Shown piece after piece: positions 38,821 to 52,449 of a stretch of 64,000 nt of DNA. The translations under genes and the position numbers were made by a program. Location of the stretch: assembly GCF_014839805.1 (NCBI RefSeq), contig NC_051120.1, positions 8,184,001-8,248,000 on the forward strand, read 5' to 3'. The DNA is from Manduca sexta. Its lineage: Eukaryota; Arthropoda; Insecta; Lepidoptera; Sphingidae. A model generated the notes under the pieces. The model did no database searches and had not been told where the DNA came from. It saw only the letters and a program-made list of their open reading frames with translations. How positions within the stretch are numbered: the first letter of the stretch is position 1; every line of letters begins with the position of its first letter.

Positions 38821-40375
38821 GGAATCACTAATTATATTTTACTGGACTTTAGTATTATACCAACGCAAATAAATACGTTGGAGATATACCCACACACCAC
38901 GCCTTTATACACGAACGTTTAGTACTACCGTCATTAATTACGTGGCTTCTCAGCTTTAGCTTTATTGAAACGTATGTGGAGACCGGTAGCGTAGTTTCAA
39001 TATTTCTTTTATTATATTGCCGATGTGGAAGCAAATAAAATAATAAACCAATGTGCCGTAAGAGCACGCGCCGTTTAATATCCGCACGCAGCGAGCACGG
39101 TGGAGCGGGTCGGCTCTATACGTTCTTCGGTCGCGCGATCGGCTAAAGCCAATAAAAACTCTGTATATTTCATTGTCAAGAAAATATATTTGTCAAAGGC
39201 CGTAGTCCGTACGATTAATTACGTGACGTATCCGAACTCGGCAATAGGGAGATTTTCTTTCAGCCATTCGACCGAGTTTATCTTCATTCAGTTAATTGCC
39301 TTTATTATTTGCTCCTTTTAACAACTCGTTCTTTATTTGCGACTGCGTCCTTTGAAAGTTCCAAGACGTCGGTTTCGTAAACATTGTTATATTTGAAACT
39401 ATTTAAATTTAGTTTTGCAAATGTCCACAGTGTAATAGCGAATAAGCAACATTTTATACCGTGTCGTTGTTTTTACTCTGCACATAAAGAGCCAACTTAT
39501 CGCTGGCAGCACTCTGCTCTCATAATAACATTCTGCAAAATGCTCTGGATTCTCGGAACTTTAGTGTGGCAGGCCCGCTCTCAGTTAGAAACCTCTAAAG
39601 CGCTGACTGCGGAGCGCGCATTCTCTCTCTTGTGGCGGAGTCACCGCGCAGGGCTGTCGGGAAACGCCGAGTTGGATAAATTATGCCGCGCTCTCCCCTT
39701 TTGCAGTCTCCGCAAAATAATGCAATTCAATTGTTAAGAGTGGAACAACTGACATTTGTCTTAGCCATTGTACTTTTGTCGTGTTATTGCGACAGTGGCG
39801 CATTAAAGAATAGCACGCAAGCAACCCTAGTCAAAGGTTGGCGCGAGCAAAGCTAGACGATGGCACAATTTACCGCAAGTTACAGGTAATTGTCGCGACA
39901 GCTAACTATACATTTTTTGATGGCGCGCCTCGCCGTGCCGCGCCGTGTGCGACGACCACATCGCGACTTGCTCTGTGACACTTCATTTTAACACTGCTGT
40001 TTTCGCATTTGTGTTTTCGAGTGTTTAATGTACTTGCATCAGCTTTATTATTTAAACCACTGCATCGTTCAACGTTGTCTCTATGTATGAATTTTGTTAA
40101 GAATATAATTATTGTCCTTTTTGGAGAAACGGTTAATTAGTTTGTATCATTGGAGGTTTGTAAGATTAGGTTTCAGTTTATTGTCGAAGCCTCTCAATAT
40201 AATATTATTGTGGCTGTGTCCTCAATTTCCAAGTCAAGCGAGTAAGTTTTTACTATAACGATCATTTAATAAAATATATTAATATTAGCGATATAGTTGT
40301 ACCGCTTGATTAAATTGTTCGACGTTGCGACGTGCCCGCGTAGTTCTGTTGTTCTACGCGTTTATATACATAATT

Positions 40376-40397
40376 CTAACCTAACCTAACCTAACCC
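40376..40397 (-). repeat. Interstitial (TTAGG)n telomere-like repeat
   Basis: Four perfect CTAAC units (40376-40395) followed by CC, that is (GTTAG)4 on the minus strand. TTAGG is the ancestral arthropod telomere repeat and is retained in Lepidoptera. This very short internal array could be a scar of double-strand break repair or chance. Confidence 0.7.
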
Positions 40398-41177
40398 ACC
40401 CAAGGGTCTCAAGCGCCAGTTTTATGATAGCGATAGTTTGCGCGAAATTAACTGAATTTTCAATGATAGGTATATTTATAGATATATTTATAACAACAAA
40501 AAATGATTTTTTGATAAGTCATGTTGCTAACAAGGTCCGGACCCTCGTCAATTATAATCAACATATTATTATATTTTAATTTTATTCCATATTATGTTTG
40601 TTCACTTTAACACATGTCATTGTAAAAAAAAAAACGTAAATTGTAAACCATTACTTTGTAACTAATATTTGAATGGTATACAAAAGCGCTTTCACGCGTA
40701 AAGTATTCGATGTTTTTTCACTTGTCGCACACCTCGACGTTCGACTTCACACGTATCACCTTTTTATATTTCACTTTGAAAAGTTGTGAATAAAATATTT
40801 TCTCTCAAAGTTAGACTGTAAGCAGTCAGTGTAAATCTCGACGAGCAGCGTTCAATGGCTCAAAGAGACTTAAATTCCAAAAGCCGTCGCTTTGACTCTC
40901 TGAACAGGCCAAACGATGGCCCCGGCTAACACTCGATGATATTTATTTAGTATAGCTTTTGAAGACACACTTATATCTTATGTATAGCGTGGGTATCGAT
41001 TTGTGTCAATGAACTCTACATACTGTCTAGGTGATTTGAACACAATCGTGTGATAATTTAGTGAACGTTAAATTTATTACAATTATATTTGATGTTTTGA
41101 TATGATAGAAATATGATAAAACAAATCAATAATATGCTTTTTATGTTTGGCCTGCCGCACATTATCACACATTATTA

Positions 41178-41221
41178 AAATACAGTAGGGGAAAAAGGTA
41201 ACCTTTTAACCTACTGTATTT
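41178..41221. repeat. 44-bp imperfect palindrome
   Basis: Perfect 12-bp arms AAATACAGTAGG (41178-41189) and CCTACTGTATTT (41210-41221). The interior AAAAGGT-A-ACCTTTT is itself nearly palindromic. It could be a hairpin or a transposon footprint. No target duplication was recognised. Confidence 0.6.
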
Positions 41222-44200
41222 TTGAGAAACTTATAATTAATTTATATTGAAATGCAAAAAATATATTTTGAATATAAAGTACTTATCCATCGTCATTTAT
41301 AAAAATATAATATTATAATCTAATAACTGTTCAGGTGTTTTTATATATTGGTGCCTAGGCCTTACTCTATCACAGATCTCACAACGGTCCATGGCAAATA
41401 TCCAATTGAGAGAGCGATCGTTTAATCAAAAAGAAAAATGATGAAGTATAATGTGTTAGCTAGTTTGTCCCTTCAGGATAAGGTAATCCAGTCTTAAGCA
41501 AGCTCATAACGCACCACTAAACGATACGAACTTTAGCTTAAAAAAACGCTTAACAAAGTAGGACCATTTGTTTGCGAGGTAGGCATGGTGCCACAAACAG
41601 ATACACAGACACTCAGATTCATAGATAAATACATTATACTTGTAACAGTCCCGTTTTCGGGGGTAAAAAAAATAATTAATTAAAATTGGGAGTTGAAATG
41701 TCGTCTGTCACAAGTTTAAAAATTATAGATGAAATAAAATTCTTGGGCGTCTATTTTTAGATTACTAAGCGTTATATCTATTTCATAATTTATGCTTATT
41801 GTAAAGCTGTTTTATTTTTAACTTCCTTTTTATGTTAAGTAAATTTATATTGAATATTTTGTTTGGTGAAAGCAAAATATTTATTTATTTAACTTTTGTC
41901 ACATTCATAGATTATTATAAAGTCGATATAACATTACTTAATTTTTAGAATCTTTAGTTTAGAGATAAAAAAATGTGTTGACATTTCACACATTCGTACC
42001 TACAGAATAAATGTAACCCTTTTTTTTAACCATACTTATTTACAATCCGGTCTAAAAGTCTGGCATCTCAATTAGTAAAAATAAAAATTGTTAAAAAGAC
42101 TGTTTCCTAGTGTTGTACGTACTTCGTACTAGTTTTATATTCACCAATTTATTTAACATTATTAATCCAGATTCTATGCAACCTAAAAGTGCATACCAGC
42201 TTATCTGCATGTATTTAAAATAAAATTATTATGCATTTTAAACTTTATTCCGGAAAGAAATATGTTGTGTTTTTCGTTGATATGTTATCTTTATTTATTT
42301 TTATCCAACAGCCATCTGCTATAATATCCTATTTATTTGCAAAATATTTATTTATCGTTGATATAAAGTATGCAAATTAAAGTTGAAAATTATTATACCT
42401 GTTGCTGATCTTTATCTATCGATATGCCAGTAATATTAAAATTTGCCTTGGAATATGTTTAATATGTCAAGTTTTAGGTACTACCCATTGGTGATATAGA
42501 ATGTGTTCTACTAAAAAATTGTGGCTCTAAACGATTTTTTTTAATTATTATTTTTGTTCATATTAGTTCATGCAGTAAATGAATATCATTGTTCAATATA
42601 TTGATTTTTTATTGCAAAATATTATGCAGTTTAAAATTGAACATCTTCCATTTCTTAGTTTACAAATTCTTTCAGCATTAAGAATTGGAGATTTCTCAGT
42701 TAAATATATTTACATCCACAGTATTCTTTAAATACATCAAATTCAATACTTCTATCAATATTCCAATACAAATAAATTTGTCGTGCAAAAAGACTTGCCA
42801 CTCTCAGTTTTTGCAATAAAAACAACACGGCCATCACATAGACGAGTACAATAAGTAGGCCAGTGAAAATTTCAATTATTCATCTGGCAACGCGATATGA
42901 CCCGGCTCGCCAGTACATCACATCTGAAACGTATGGTTATTGCATATAATTTGGTATTCGATTCGTAACGGCGCTTCTGGCTTCGTAGCAATGTATATTA
43001 ATGCTGTATAAGCGATCGTTGTCTACAAGCTATGTCGATAATACCGGTTTGACTTGACGCTTCCGATAATCTGCACATGTAAGCAACAGGGTCTTAGCCG
43101 GCCCGGCGACATGTGGGTTTCAATGTTCTATTTGCTGTAGGTACTACACGTCAGTGGCGATGGACGTGAAGCATTTTGTTTCGACAAATGTTTATAATAA
43201 ATTATATGTAAGTTTAGAACGAGGATAAAAATATTATGTGATGGGTTTTTATTTTATGTTATTAATGGGTATGAAGTTTACTTGCTAATGTTTTGTAAAT
43301 GCATTGTACTGGGCGTCAAGATGTTTTTTAGTAAGTTAGTCATGGTTAAAATCATTTTTCATAAAGAATGGAAATGTAGAGTAGCACTGTGCTTACTATA
43401 ACCAAAAAAAAAGAAACTTAGAAAAACAATATATCAAGATACGACAATTAATTATTATCACCTGTTCTTAATACCTAATTTATTTCATGTTTTATTAATG
43501 ACTAAACTTGTGTTTTTTTATTTTATTCATTTGTGGTTGTCTAGATTGCTGTTTTATCCGTTTAGTTTAGGAAACACGATTGGCATTACCATATCATAAA
43601 TTCTAGACACATTGTTGAAATAGAATATCATGTCGGGGCACCAATTCTGTAATACTTTTATTTATAAATAAACACGTCATAAAAAACTGGATTTCCTAGT
43701 CTCAAAAAAGATCCGATTATGTCACGGACAATTTCAAATGTTTTTTAAGAGGCTCCTTAAAGCCTTATAAATTAAAACATGACGTGGATATCAGGGTGGC
43801 AGCCCTACACGACTATAACTAGACCAACGCTAAAGGTTTTACGCGTAACATGTATGCAAAATAATGCAAACTCTACTAGAAATGATAACAGATAAAATCT
43901 CATGCTCGTCCGATGCTCGGGTTGATTTATTCCCGATTGCAATCCCGATACGGGGTACCGCTCGTTTGTAACATTGTAAAAATACAAACGAATACAATAC
44001 TAGAGTATTCATAGTATTATTTGTAGAGACTTTTATGAAAACAAAATCTAGAGCAGTCTCTATTTATAAACGTTTCAATCAGTGATTAGCCTAATCAAAT
44101 TTGGGACTAAAGTTAGTTGACATGAGGAAGATTGGCATATCAATTATTATTAATGACGTTCCTTGATTAAGGTATTTTAAGTCGTCTACTGGAATTGGAT

Positions 44201-44539
44201 TTATAAACGTGATATACTGAAGTATGCTGTTGTTTTCTTCTATTTTTAATGCGATAATAAGTTGTTTTTATAATTTTCGTCACAGTTTACAATCACGAAT
44301 TTCGCTTCGAATAGATTCTCATGCCCGAAGGCTCTAAAAACTAGATGCATCATGCAACGAAATTTCAGTATAATATTTTGGAAGCATTAAATTTGAACGT
44401 TAACTATATTATGTCTTAAATTAATAAACTAAAGCTTAAGTAGCAAACCGTATTACCTAGGGGATTAATTTGTCTCACATAATAATAATTAATAAATTTA
44501 GTACCTACTGTTGTCACGTTAATTATCAATTTGTTGCAG

Positions 44540-44602
44540 GGTTACCCTCCGCCGCCGAGGCCTCCGCAGACGTCCACGCCGAACGCACACGATCCAGACT
44601 CT
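44540..44602 (+). CDS. osa: osa/ARID1 internal exon (small, 21 codons)
   Basis: Small exon of 63 nt, phase 0 at both ends. The acceptor is TTGTTGCAG and the donor is a near-consensus TCT|GTAAGTGA. It encodes 21 residues that begin GYPPPPRPPQ and end in a more polar, acidic AHDPDS. It extends the proline-rich frame of the exon ending at 30607 across a 13,932-bp intron. Starting with GY after an upstream exon that ends in HQ repeats the HQ/GY junction seen between the first two exons. No later exon of the gene could be identified with confidence up to 64000, so the ARID domain must lie further downstream. Assignment to osa is by continuity with the first two exons. A short exon like this would be missed by an ORF-length filter. 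Confidence 0.68.
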
Positions 44603-45140
44603 GTAAGTGATTGAGTTATTCAAATAATACAGTATCAATCAACAAGTTCTGTACCTGGTACATGTCTGAAGTATTTTTTTCTGATTTTTGAGTAACAACC
44701 ATCGGTAGGTGTAGTAAAGCTCGTTATGTTCTGTCATTAGCATGAGTTAAAGTTGGAATCTTGTGTTATAGGAGTTATAATATTGAATGACATTGCGATT
44801 ATCTTTTTGAATGTTATTTCGTTTCGTTAATTCTTGCTGCATCGTCAAAGTGCATCTGTTGAGCGAAGATATAATATACTTCGAAGTCATTCATGCTATT
44901 AAAGACAGTTTACGTGTTAAGGCGTTTCCCACAGAAAACGGCACGTTAACACTATTTTTTGAAGGTAACAATTCGAAATTTACAATATACATGAAAAAAA
45001 TGTCGCATTTCTGGTATATGCTGTTCTTACTTTGGTTACATATTTTTTTTTATAATGCAGATGTTTTGTTAATTTCATGATGGCAAGGGTGCTGAAATTT
45101 TTGATTCTGTGCATATTTTTATTCTGAAGTTGACAAAATT

Positions 45141-45325
45141 TTACTTTGTAACCAACACTATGAGACAGACAATTTAACTAAGAATATGCGGGTAATTTAA
45201 AGTTTTCAAAAAGACAATTGATTTTTTAAAAGAATTATTTGTATATCTTTGCATATTCTTGTCTGTTCTTGATCACCGCAAAGTATGCAACGAATTGCTC
45301 AAGGCCGTTTGGTCTTGGAGGGGCC
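45141..45325. repeat. Diverged dispersed repeat, copy 2
   Basis: Partner of 19611-19776. It begins near GTAACCAACACTATGAGACA and ends at GTTTGGTCTTGGAGGGGCC. Similarity is patchy, with indels, so it is an old copy. It may derive from a retroelement but shows no usable protein motif. Confidence 0.4.
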
Positions 45326-48300
45326 TTAATAAATGTACGTTAATTCCTACTACCTGGGCTGTTTTAGACATACGCATGTATCTCCATTTTATCACATAGA
45401 TGACTGTGAACATTTTCTGATAACGCAAAGGTTAATGCATTCATTTAAAACACGTGTAAAACAAACAAATTAATGTATTCAACGTTATTATTGTTTGTTT
45501 TAATATTCATTAAACAACAGCTGAAATCTATTTTCGTGTCTCCAATGTCGTGAGAAAAAAATTCAATACGTGTAATAGGATACCGAGTTCCATTAAATAT
45601 TTATTAGTTTCCACCTGATTGTAACAAGTCATACTAGACTAAACCCTTGCAGCGTCCGCCGATCTCAGGGATCCACTCGTATTATGCAAAATTCGTCTCA
45701 ACGCTCGGGCCAAACGCCCGCGGTACCATGTTCTTAGTTAACACAGCACTTTATTATAAACTTTCTCTATTTTCTCCAACTATTATCGAAAATGAGCAAC
45801 ATTTCATGTTTATTAATGCAAGTGGCGTTGTAAAAATGACACGAAACCGCCATTAGTGGTAACGCAAGGTGACAAGGCACAGAATGAGATGGTCCGACAA
45901 TCAATCAGTGGTGACGCGCGCCCGATGAATCAAGGGAGCGCATATTAAAAAGCTATCAACCGCGATCCGCGCGGCGAACTCACTTGCAATAGTTTTACAA
46001 CGTGAAACAGTGCATTTTGTTCGTCTACACTCGATTGTATCAATCGTGCATTTGGAACTTTAAATTGCTAGTTCGGTAACGTTAGTGCAACATACAGACG
46101 GGTTTTATTCAATTTATAAGTGATATTGATAAAATATAATTATATTAAAACTTTGTCATAAATTAAATGTAATTTTTTTGTATATCACATTCGTAAATGT
46201 CTAATAGAAATAAGCAGTTCTGATATTATCACGTGTTTACAACATTTGTACCGAGAATCCGTATCGAACCAATAAGACGATATAAGACGATGAATCGGTC
46301 TTTGAATAAACTTGGGAAGTTTGAATGAAATGAATCATACCTCGGATCGGATCCGGGTAAACCGCATTCCTTCCGTTTCGCATAAAAATAGACATGCGCG
46401 AGTTTGTTAGGTAATTGTATATATAAATACAGTGTGCCGCCTTACCACTACAAATTGACTAGGTCATCACTCATTACCAACATCGAACAGTTCGTTATGT
46501 ACGAAGATGCCGTCATTAGTTCAGAAGGGTCCGTAATGTGATAGTGTATGTAAATGCGCTTGTAAAAATATGAAATCTTTTTTCTTCAGCTTGTATGAAA
46601 AGATAAATATGTTACGGTGCCAGCTTTGATGTCGTTGTCTTTATGTTAGTACCTTTTATGCTCATTCTCTTTATATTTACAATGCAATGAAGCCACAATT
46701 TAATTCTATATTTTTGATCATAGCACTATAAAAATTTAAAATAGCCTCTTATTTGCTACTATATTTTACATAAAAATATTAAAATAATGTCATACATTTG
46801 CATAAATAGTGTTATATAGCAGTCACCATTGCGTCGTGGGTTCCAAAATCTTTTCATACATCGCACTCTTAATAAAATAATGACCTATTTCAAAATTGTT
46901 GATTTGTGGAAGTCGTCGGAAAACAAATTGATTGCTTCCTTTTTTTTAAGTTTCTATAAAATTGAGCTTATTAAAGATAGGTAAAAAATGAAACCTATAG
47001 CATACAAAAAAGGAAAAAACAAAGGTCGCAAACAGAAATTGGTTGTTTGACGATTCCCACAAATTGGCAATCCTGGAATGGGTCATTCATTATTTTATTA
47101 AGAGTGCGACATATCTTCCGGCGTCTTATGCATCGAATGAGATCCACATCTATGACGAAAATCTTTATATATCTTTTTCTAGGTCTCCCTTTTCGCCTTT
47201 CCCTGTATCTTGGTACCCACTTTGTTAAAGTTTTGTCTATTTATTTTTATTTCTACAAATAGGTCCTGCCCAGTGCCATTTGCGTGGCTTGATTCTTTTC
47301 CCCACATCTATTATTTTTGCAGTAGCATTAACTAAAACAAAAAATAATTATCCGAGCTTCAACTGTCGACAGTATTATATCATGAGATAATTCTATTTCG
47401 AGATTTGATTGTTAATTTAATTCGGCTCTAGCATTTTCAGAACCCTGGGGCAATTTTTGACGAACGTTTTCGACATATTTCGTATGCATGCTGTTTAATA
47501 AACTGCCGTCGGGGGTGAATCGGGTTTATGATTTATATTAATAGCGCGAACGGATTTTGCGTGGGTTTCAATGGGCTATATTAAGATTACCCGCGTAAAC
47601 CTAGCTTTATGGCAGTTACTGTACTTATATGTGTGTTAACGTATCGCGTCACGACCACAACCCAATATTATGGTAATGAATCTATGTATTAAATTTGATG
47701 TTTACCATATACACATACATGTTGATTATTACCATAACTGTTATATATAACATATTTAAGATTAAGCTGTGTTTAGTAAATAATTAAGTAACAAAATGAT
47801 AATACATAATATATAACAGATTATCAGCGATTTAAACGTTAAAAAAACTGTGATTCATAAAGTAGCATAGAGGCTAAAAGCAAACGGATATTTATTTTTT
47901 ACTGTAATAATAATTTTATATAATTTAAAAATTACACGCATCGTCGACAAAAAAAAAATCATATAAGCTTTTAAGTGCAAACAGATTATTTCCATTAATG
48001 TAACATTAATCGAATATAATGTTTTTGTGTGTGGACTGTACGCGAACAGCGAGGCTCAGCATTAACAGAATGTTGTACAGTGTACACTAATGGGTGAATA
48101 ATGTAGGCAGCTAGTCACGTAAAGAACAAACGTACAGCGTGCTCGTTTCCGCGCCTAATGAAGCTGTGTTCCTCTCTATATCTCGACTCGAGTGCGCCTA
48201 TTCGTTTATTTTTATAACACGCTTGCATCACGTAATCTCTTCGTGTTTATGAAAAAATGTTTTTAGGGTACAATTTTTGAATTTCACGTGACATTTTCTC

Positions 48301-48929
48301 ATTGTTAGCTGAGTGTGCTCCGTTGTTATAATCCTCTGGAAATGTGTGTTGTTTCGTCAATTTTATACACCCACGTGTACAAAGTCTTATATTAACATGA
48401 ATGGTTAATTTTCTAAAAATCTTAGCTTCATTTTTAACAATAACTATTTCTGAAATTCTATTTTAGTAAATTTTGCCAAGCATATTTTCAAAGATTTAAT
48501 GTTCACCGTTCAAAGTTTATCTAATAATATCTCTATACACAAGCTATTTTACTATAATATTTATATTATATTCCACAAAGTGATTGATGAGCTCATTACA
48601 TGGTAATTAATAGTAATTACTGGTGGCACCCTCGCGCCGACCGCCGTCCACATGTGCGTCGTAAGTTCTCCGCCTGCGAAACTTAACGGCCTGTAAATAA
48701 ACGGGTCCTTGTACATACTATATCTTTATATGTGTGGTAAATAAGCGACACAAACATCGAGAAGACCGCTGGAGAATTCCATACGAAAACACAATTACGC
48801 ATAACAAACTCGACTGGTTTTACCGAAACACATAACCGCCTCTGTATTTAAGCGCAAAGATAATTCGGGAATTATTAATAATGCCGAAGCGGCGACCGAT
48901 GGCTCGTATAATCATAAACGCGGTATCTT

Positions 48930-49160
48930 CATTAGCGCACATGTGGTCTGCAAGAGCGGTTGGTGAGTGTCAGCGCGCCACGCCTGCCCGCCGGCCCGCC
49001 TGCCACGCTATTTGCGGACTCGCACTCCATATACAGAGTTAACACGCCGTTTGCCGCGACACTCGACAATAAGCTTGTTTGCTAAAATGTACAGACAACG
49101 ACGCGCTGCGAAACTCCGTCGCCTCTGCTTCACGCCCGCGCACACGCGCCCGTAATCACA
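48930..49160. other. GC-rich intronic patch
   Basis: CpG-rich block containing CCTGCCCGCCGGCCCGCCTG, with a 62-codon + strand frame of Arg/Pro/Ala-rich composition. There is no domain and no splice signal of note. Confidence 0.25.
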
Positions 49161-49984
49161 AATAAACGTTATTTATACTCATCTATTGTTACCAAGTGAA
49201 AAATGAAAGCAATCTTCAATGCACTCGCAACGCGCCGGGAGAGGCGTGTGCGCTTCCAAATTGACTGCATTACTCTTAATTAGTGTACGGACCGGTACAT
49301 TGCTCCTGTGCTACCTTACATCGGAGGGGTGTGTTATCATCTATCTACCATCTTGTTGGTTCAACATTATCTATAGTTTATATTAGATTTCAAAATACTT
49401 CACCGTATTTGTTAGTAACTTAGTAGGTTAACTTGTTTTGTATCCTGAGAATTAGTGGTGAATGTTTGATAGAGCTGTCTCATTCGGTTATTTAGAGTAG
49501 AGTCATCTAAGCACGATGCACTCGAATGTGTTTGCGAGGGTAACGAGAAAAGCACACATCCCACGGGTGCGCCCGCTTTGCAACTCGGCACGAACATGTG
49601 TTGCGACCGTCGTAAAATATTATCTTAGGACCCTCCACTGATTTTCAAGTTGGTGATGTGGGCTTTGATACATTGCAATTTATGTGCGAGTTAGTAAACG
49701 TGCGCTGTGGGTGTTGAAATTTGGAGATAAAAAGAAAACTTACTTACTTACTTGTCAGCTTTATTTAAAAATAAAAGTGATCAAACACAGCCTGAGATTT
49801 ACAAATGTCTTTGAACTACGGCTACCAAGCGTAGTTGTAAGTTATTTAAAGCTCAAAATAAACAACAACTGGCAATATCCAGTTTAAAATTACATTGAAT
49901 TTATCAAAGTAAATATTGCTCAAAAGTTCCAACCCTAAAATGTTGTGTAGTGATAGAGAGCGAGGCTGTTTGATGTTGATTGAT

Positions 49985-50195
49985 ACCGTTAGGCGGGCGC
50001 GCATTGTCTCGCCGGCCCGCCCGGGGGAACCCAAATGAGTGGAATTATTAATCCGAGGCCCGTTCGACGATGTGACGCTTTTTGTAATGAATGTAGTGAG
50101 TGCGTTTCACATGGCACCCAAAACGAGGGAGCCGCCGCGCGGGTGACCCCCCGTGCCACCCAGACGGGCCGCTCCGACCCCCCTGTCTCCATTGT
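49985..50195. other. GC-rich intronic patch
   Basis: CpG-rich block with CGCCGGCCCGCCCGGGGG on the left and GGAGCCGCCGCGCGGGTGAC in the middle. It is open in more than one frame on the minus strand without a recognisable product. Confidence 0.25.
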
Positions 50196-52449
50196 CGAAC
50201 CTTTTTAAAGCGAATTCTGAAATCACAACGCTCGAAATTCCTTTATTATTAACTTCATTCAATAGGTCAGCTGTTGTTGCACTTGCCAAATGAGTTCACG
50301 TAGGATCGCTCTTGGAAAGTTTCGTCGGTGATTTTTATGGCTGACATTCTTGAACATTGTTTTTGAAGTGAATTTTATATGTGGGATTCGGTATTACACG
50401 GGGTGATTGAAATTAAAAAGTTCGATGAAACTTGTAGATTATTTTATTTATTCCTATCGCAGGTTTCGTATTTGTGGTATTGTTGCCGGTGCTTTTTCAA
50501 CTTGTACTAGTTAATTTTATAGAAGATTTTATTTAGAAATATACTCGAATTTCAAATGATAAGTTTGAATATATCTGACACACATGAACATTTGCGCATA
50601 TTTGCGTATCGTTATTTCATCGTTGATGACAATAAGACCAGAGGGTCCCAATGGAAAGTACTTTTTATTCATGTGATTCTACAGTGATGCCAGTTCAGTT
50701 GCTCAGGTTGACAAAGCAGTGAATGTCATTGTTAATGTATTCTTTTATAGCGATTGCCGTCGGGTGAGAGTGATCCACATATAAACGGTTCATTACAATG
50801 AGAATAGGGCTCGCTAAATCCCGTTTCTTAGATGCTACAATGATTAAATATTCATATTTTTTTGGTATTATAAACTAACACTGGTAGGTACTTGTGGTAT
50901 CTTCACCCCTTTTTAATTATAATGAGATTATTAAATGTTTTAGCCTTGATATTCATAGCGGTAGCGTTGACCATTACCAAAACAGTTGTGCATCGTAGTT
51001 TATGTCTACTTAAAGAAACGTTATAGAAAGTTTTAGATTTTCTCTAACCTCTACGAAGTTTCCGTTTTTTTTGTTGGTAAAGGCGACAGAGACGAAGTCG
51101 CAACCGACAGCTAGTGTCGATATATAAAGCGGGGCTTCTCGGCGGGTGCACGTTCATAACATAACAAACTAGATTGAGTGGGGCGGTGTACTGTAGACGC
51201 AAATGAATGACGGTAACAGCGCGCGCAGTAATCAGCCGACGGGCGCCGTGCGTTTGCATGTAAAAACAAAGCAAATATAATTTCACTATACTACGCGAAA
51301 CATTTTCAGACAACATTTTCTCCGCGACGAAATTAACTTGTAAATGATTTATATTCCGCTCGCTGTGTGTGCCATGTGGATGCGTTTTTGGAGATTGAAA
51401 TGTTTCGTGTGGAAATTAAACCCGTTTCGAATTTTTTTTTCTATAATCCACAACACTCGCTCTTATGTCGTCTCGATGTGAGACGTCTATCGCGTAGAGA
51501 TTATTACAAAATGATATAACATTTTCCGTAATCGATATTGCAAAGCGTTCCTACTTGAAAAATAAAATAACTCACACGGGCGCGAGTAAGGTTCGTCGCA
51601 CTTGCCGTTTCGTTTTTCGGAAGCCGCTCAACTTTTCCGTCTGAGAATTCGTTTCTATTTATTCGGCTCGTCTACCTGAATTTCGCGCAGGGTTGTCATA
51701 TTTCGTATATTTCAACTGTGCATTGAAAGTCTTTCGTGTAGGACTGGCTCTTCTAGTCTGAAAGTGTAAATGCAATGCTATCGAATATTGCCAGAAGTAG
51801 ATACATATGTGGAATCCGTTGTCATAGCAATGACAAGAGGTGCGGAATTTTCAATCTGGCATGCGATGTCCAACCAATAACAAAGTCTAAAGGTTTGATG
51901 TCATGTCGAGCAATGGTAATACAACACGAATAAATTTTACATTCAAAGATGTGGTGCGCTAAGTTATTTAAGTGGATAAAGACAGCGGATTGGTATCACC
52001 GCGATAGGTCAAACTGGACATCTAATAACCATAATAAAATATAATCCATTTCGATTCAATATACTGTTATTATAACAGGGTCAAAAGACAACGTTCTTCG
52101 GGTAAATATTTTATAAACTTAGAGTTTCCTCAATGGCTGTATAACTCAATCTCCGGTCTCTTGGCTGTTATTGTACAAAATTCATTTATCTAACGCCCAC
52201 TTCAAATGATGTGCGGAAGGGAATTGTCTAAAAGCTTAAAAGGGAGAGTTGTTATTAATTGATTGGGTATATACGCGCCACTAGTAATTGTTTTTAATTT
52301 TTTATATTTTATGTTTTTTATAAGAAACTGATATGATTATGATCTGGTTTTGTCATAAATTATGTTTTTTTTTTTTTGTTATTGTATAACTATAATGGTC
52401 GTTGTTAGTGGCCAGCTGTGTGCCAGATATGGAATATTAATTTAATTGA

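Larger units (their letters stand above)
30608..44539 (+). other. osa intron (about 13.9 kb)
   Basis: Intron between the second and third visible exons, GT at 30608-30609 and AG at 44538-44539. It holds a retroelement tail (31543-31805), a minus-strand SINE (33722-33958), an 11-bp hairpin (34634-34663), a second retroelement tail (36967-37135), several GC-rich islands (36590-38820), an interstitial telomere-like motif (40376-40397) and a hairpin (41178-41221). The longest open frame that is not in a transposon (35831-36307, 158 codons) has no recognisable domain and lies in ordinary intronic sequence. The stretch 41222-44539 is very AT-rich with nothing identifiable. Confidence 0.65.

Noticed and set aside
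16323..44602. Regular ~14.1-kb spacing of the three exons
   Set aside because: Only two intervals, and the introns show no sequence similarity that would indicate a tandem duplication. Treated as coincidence.
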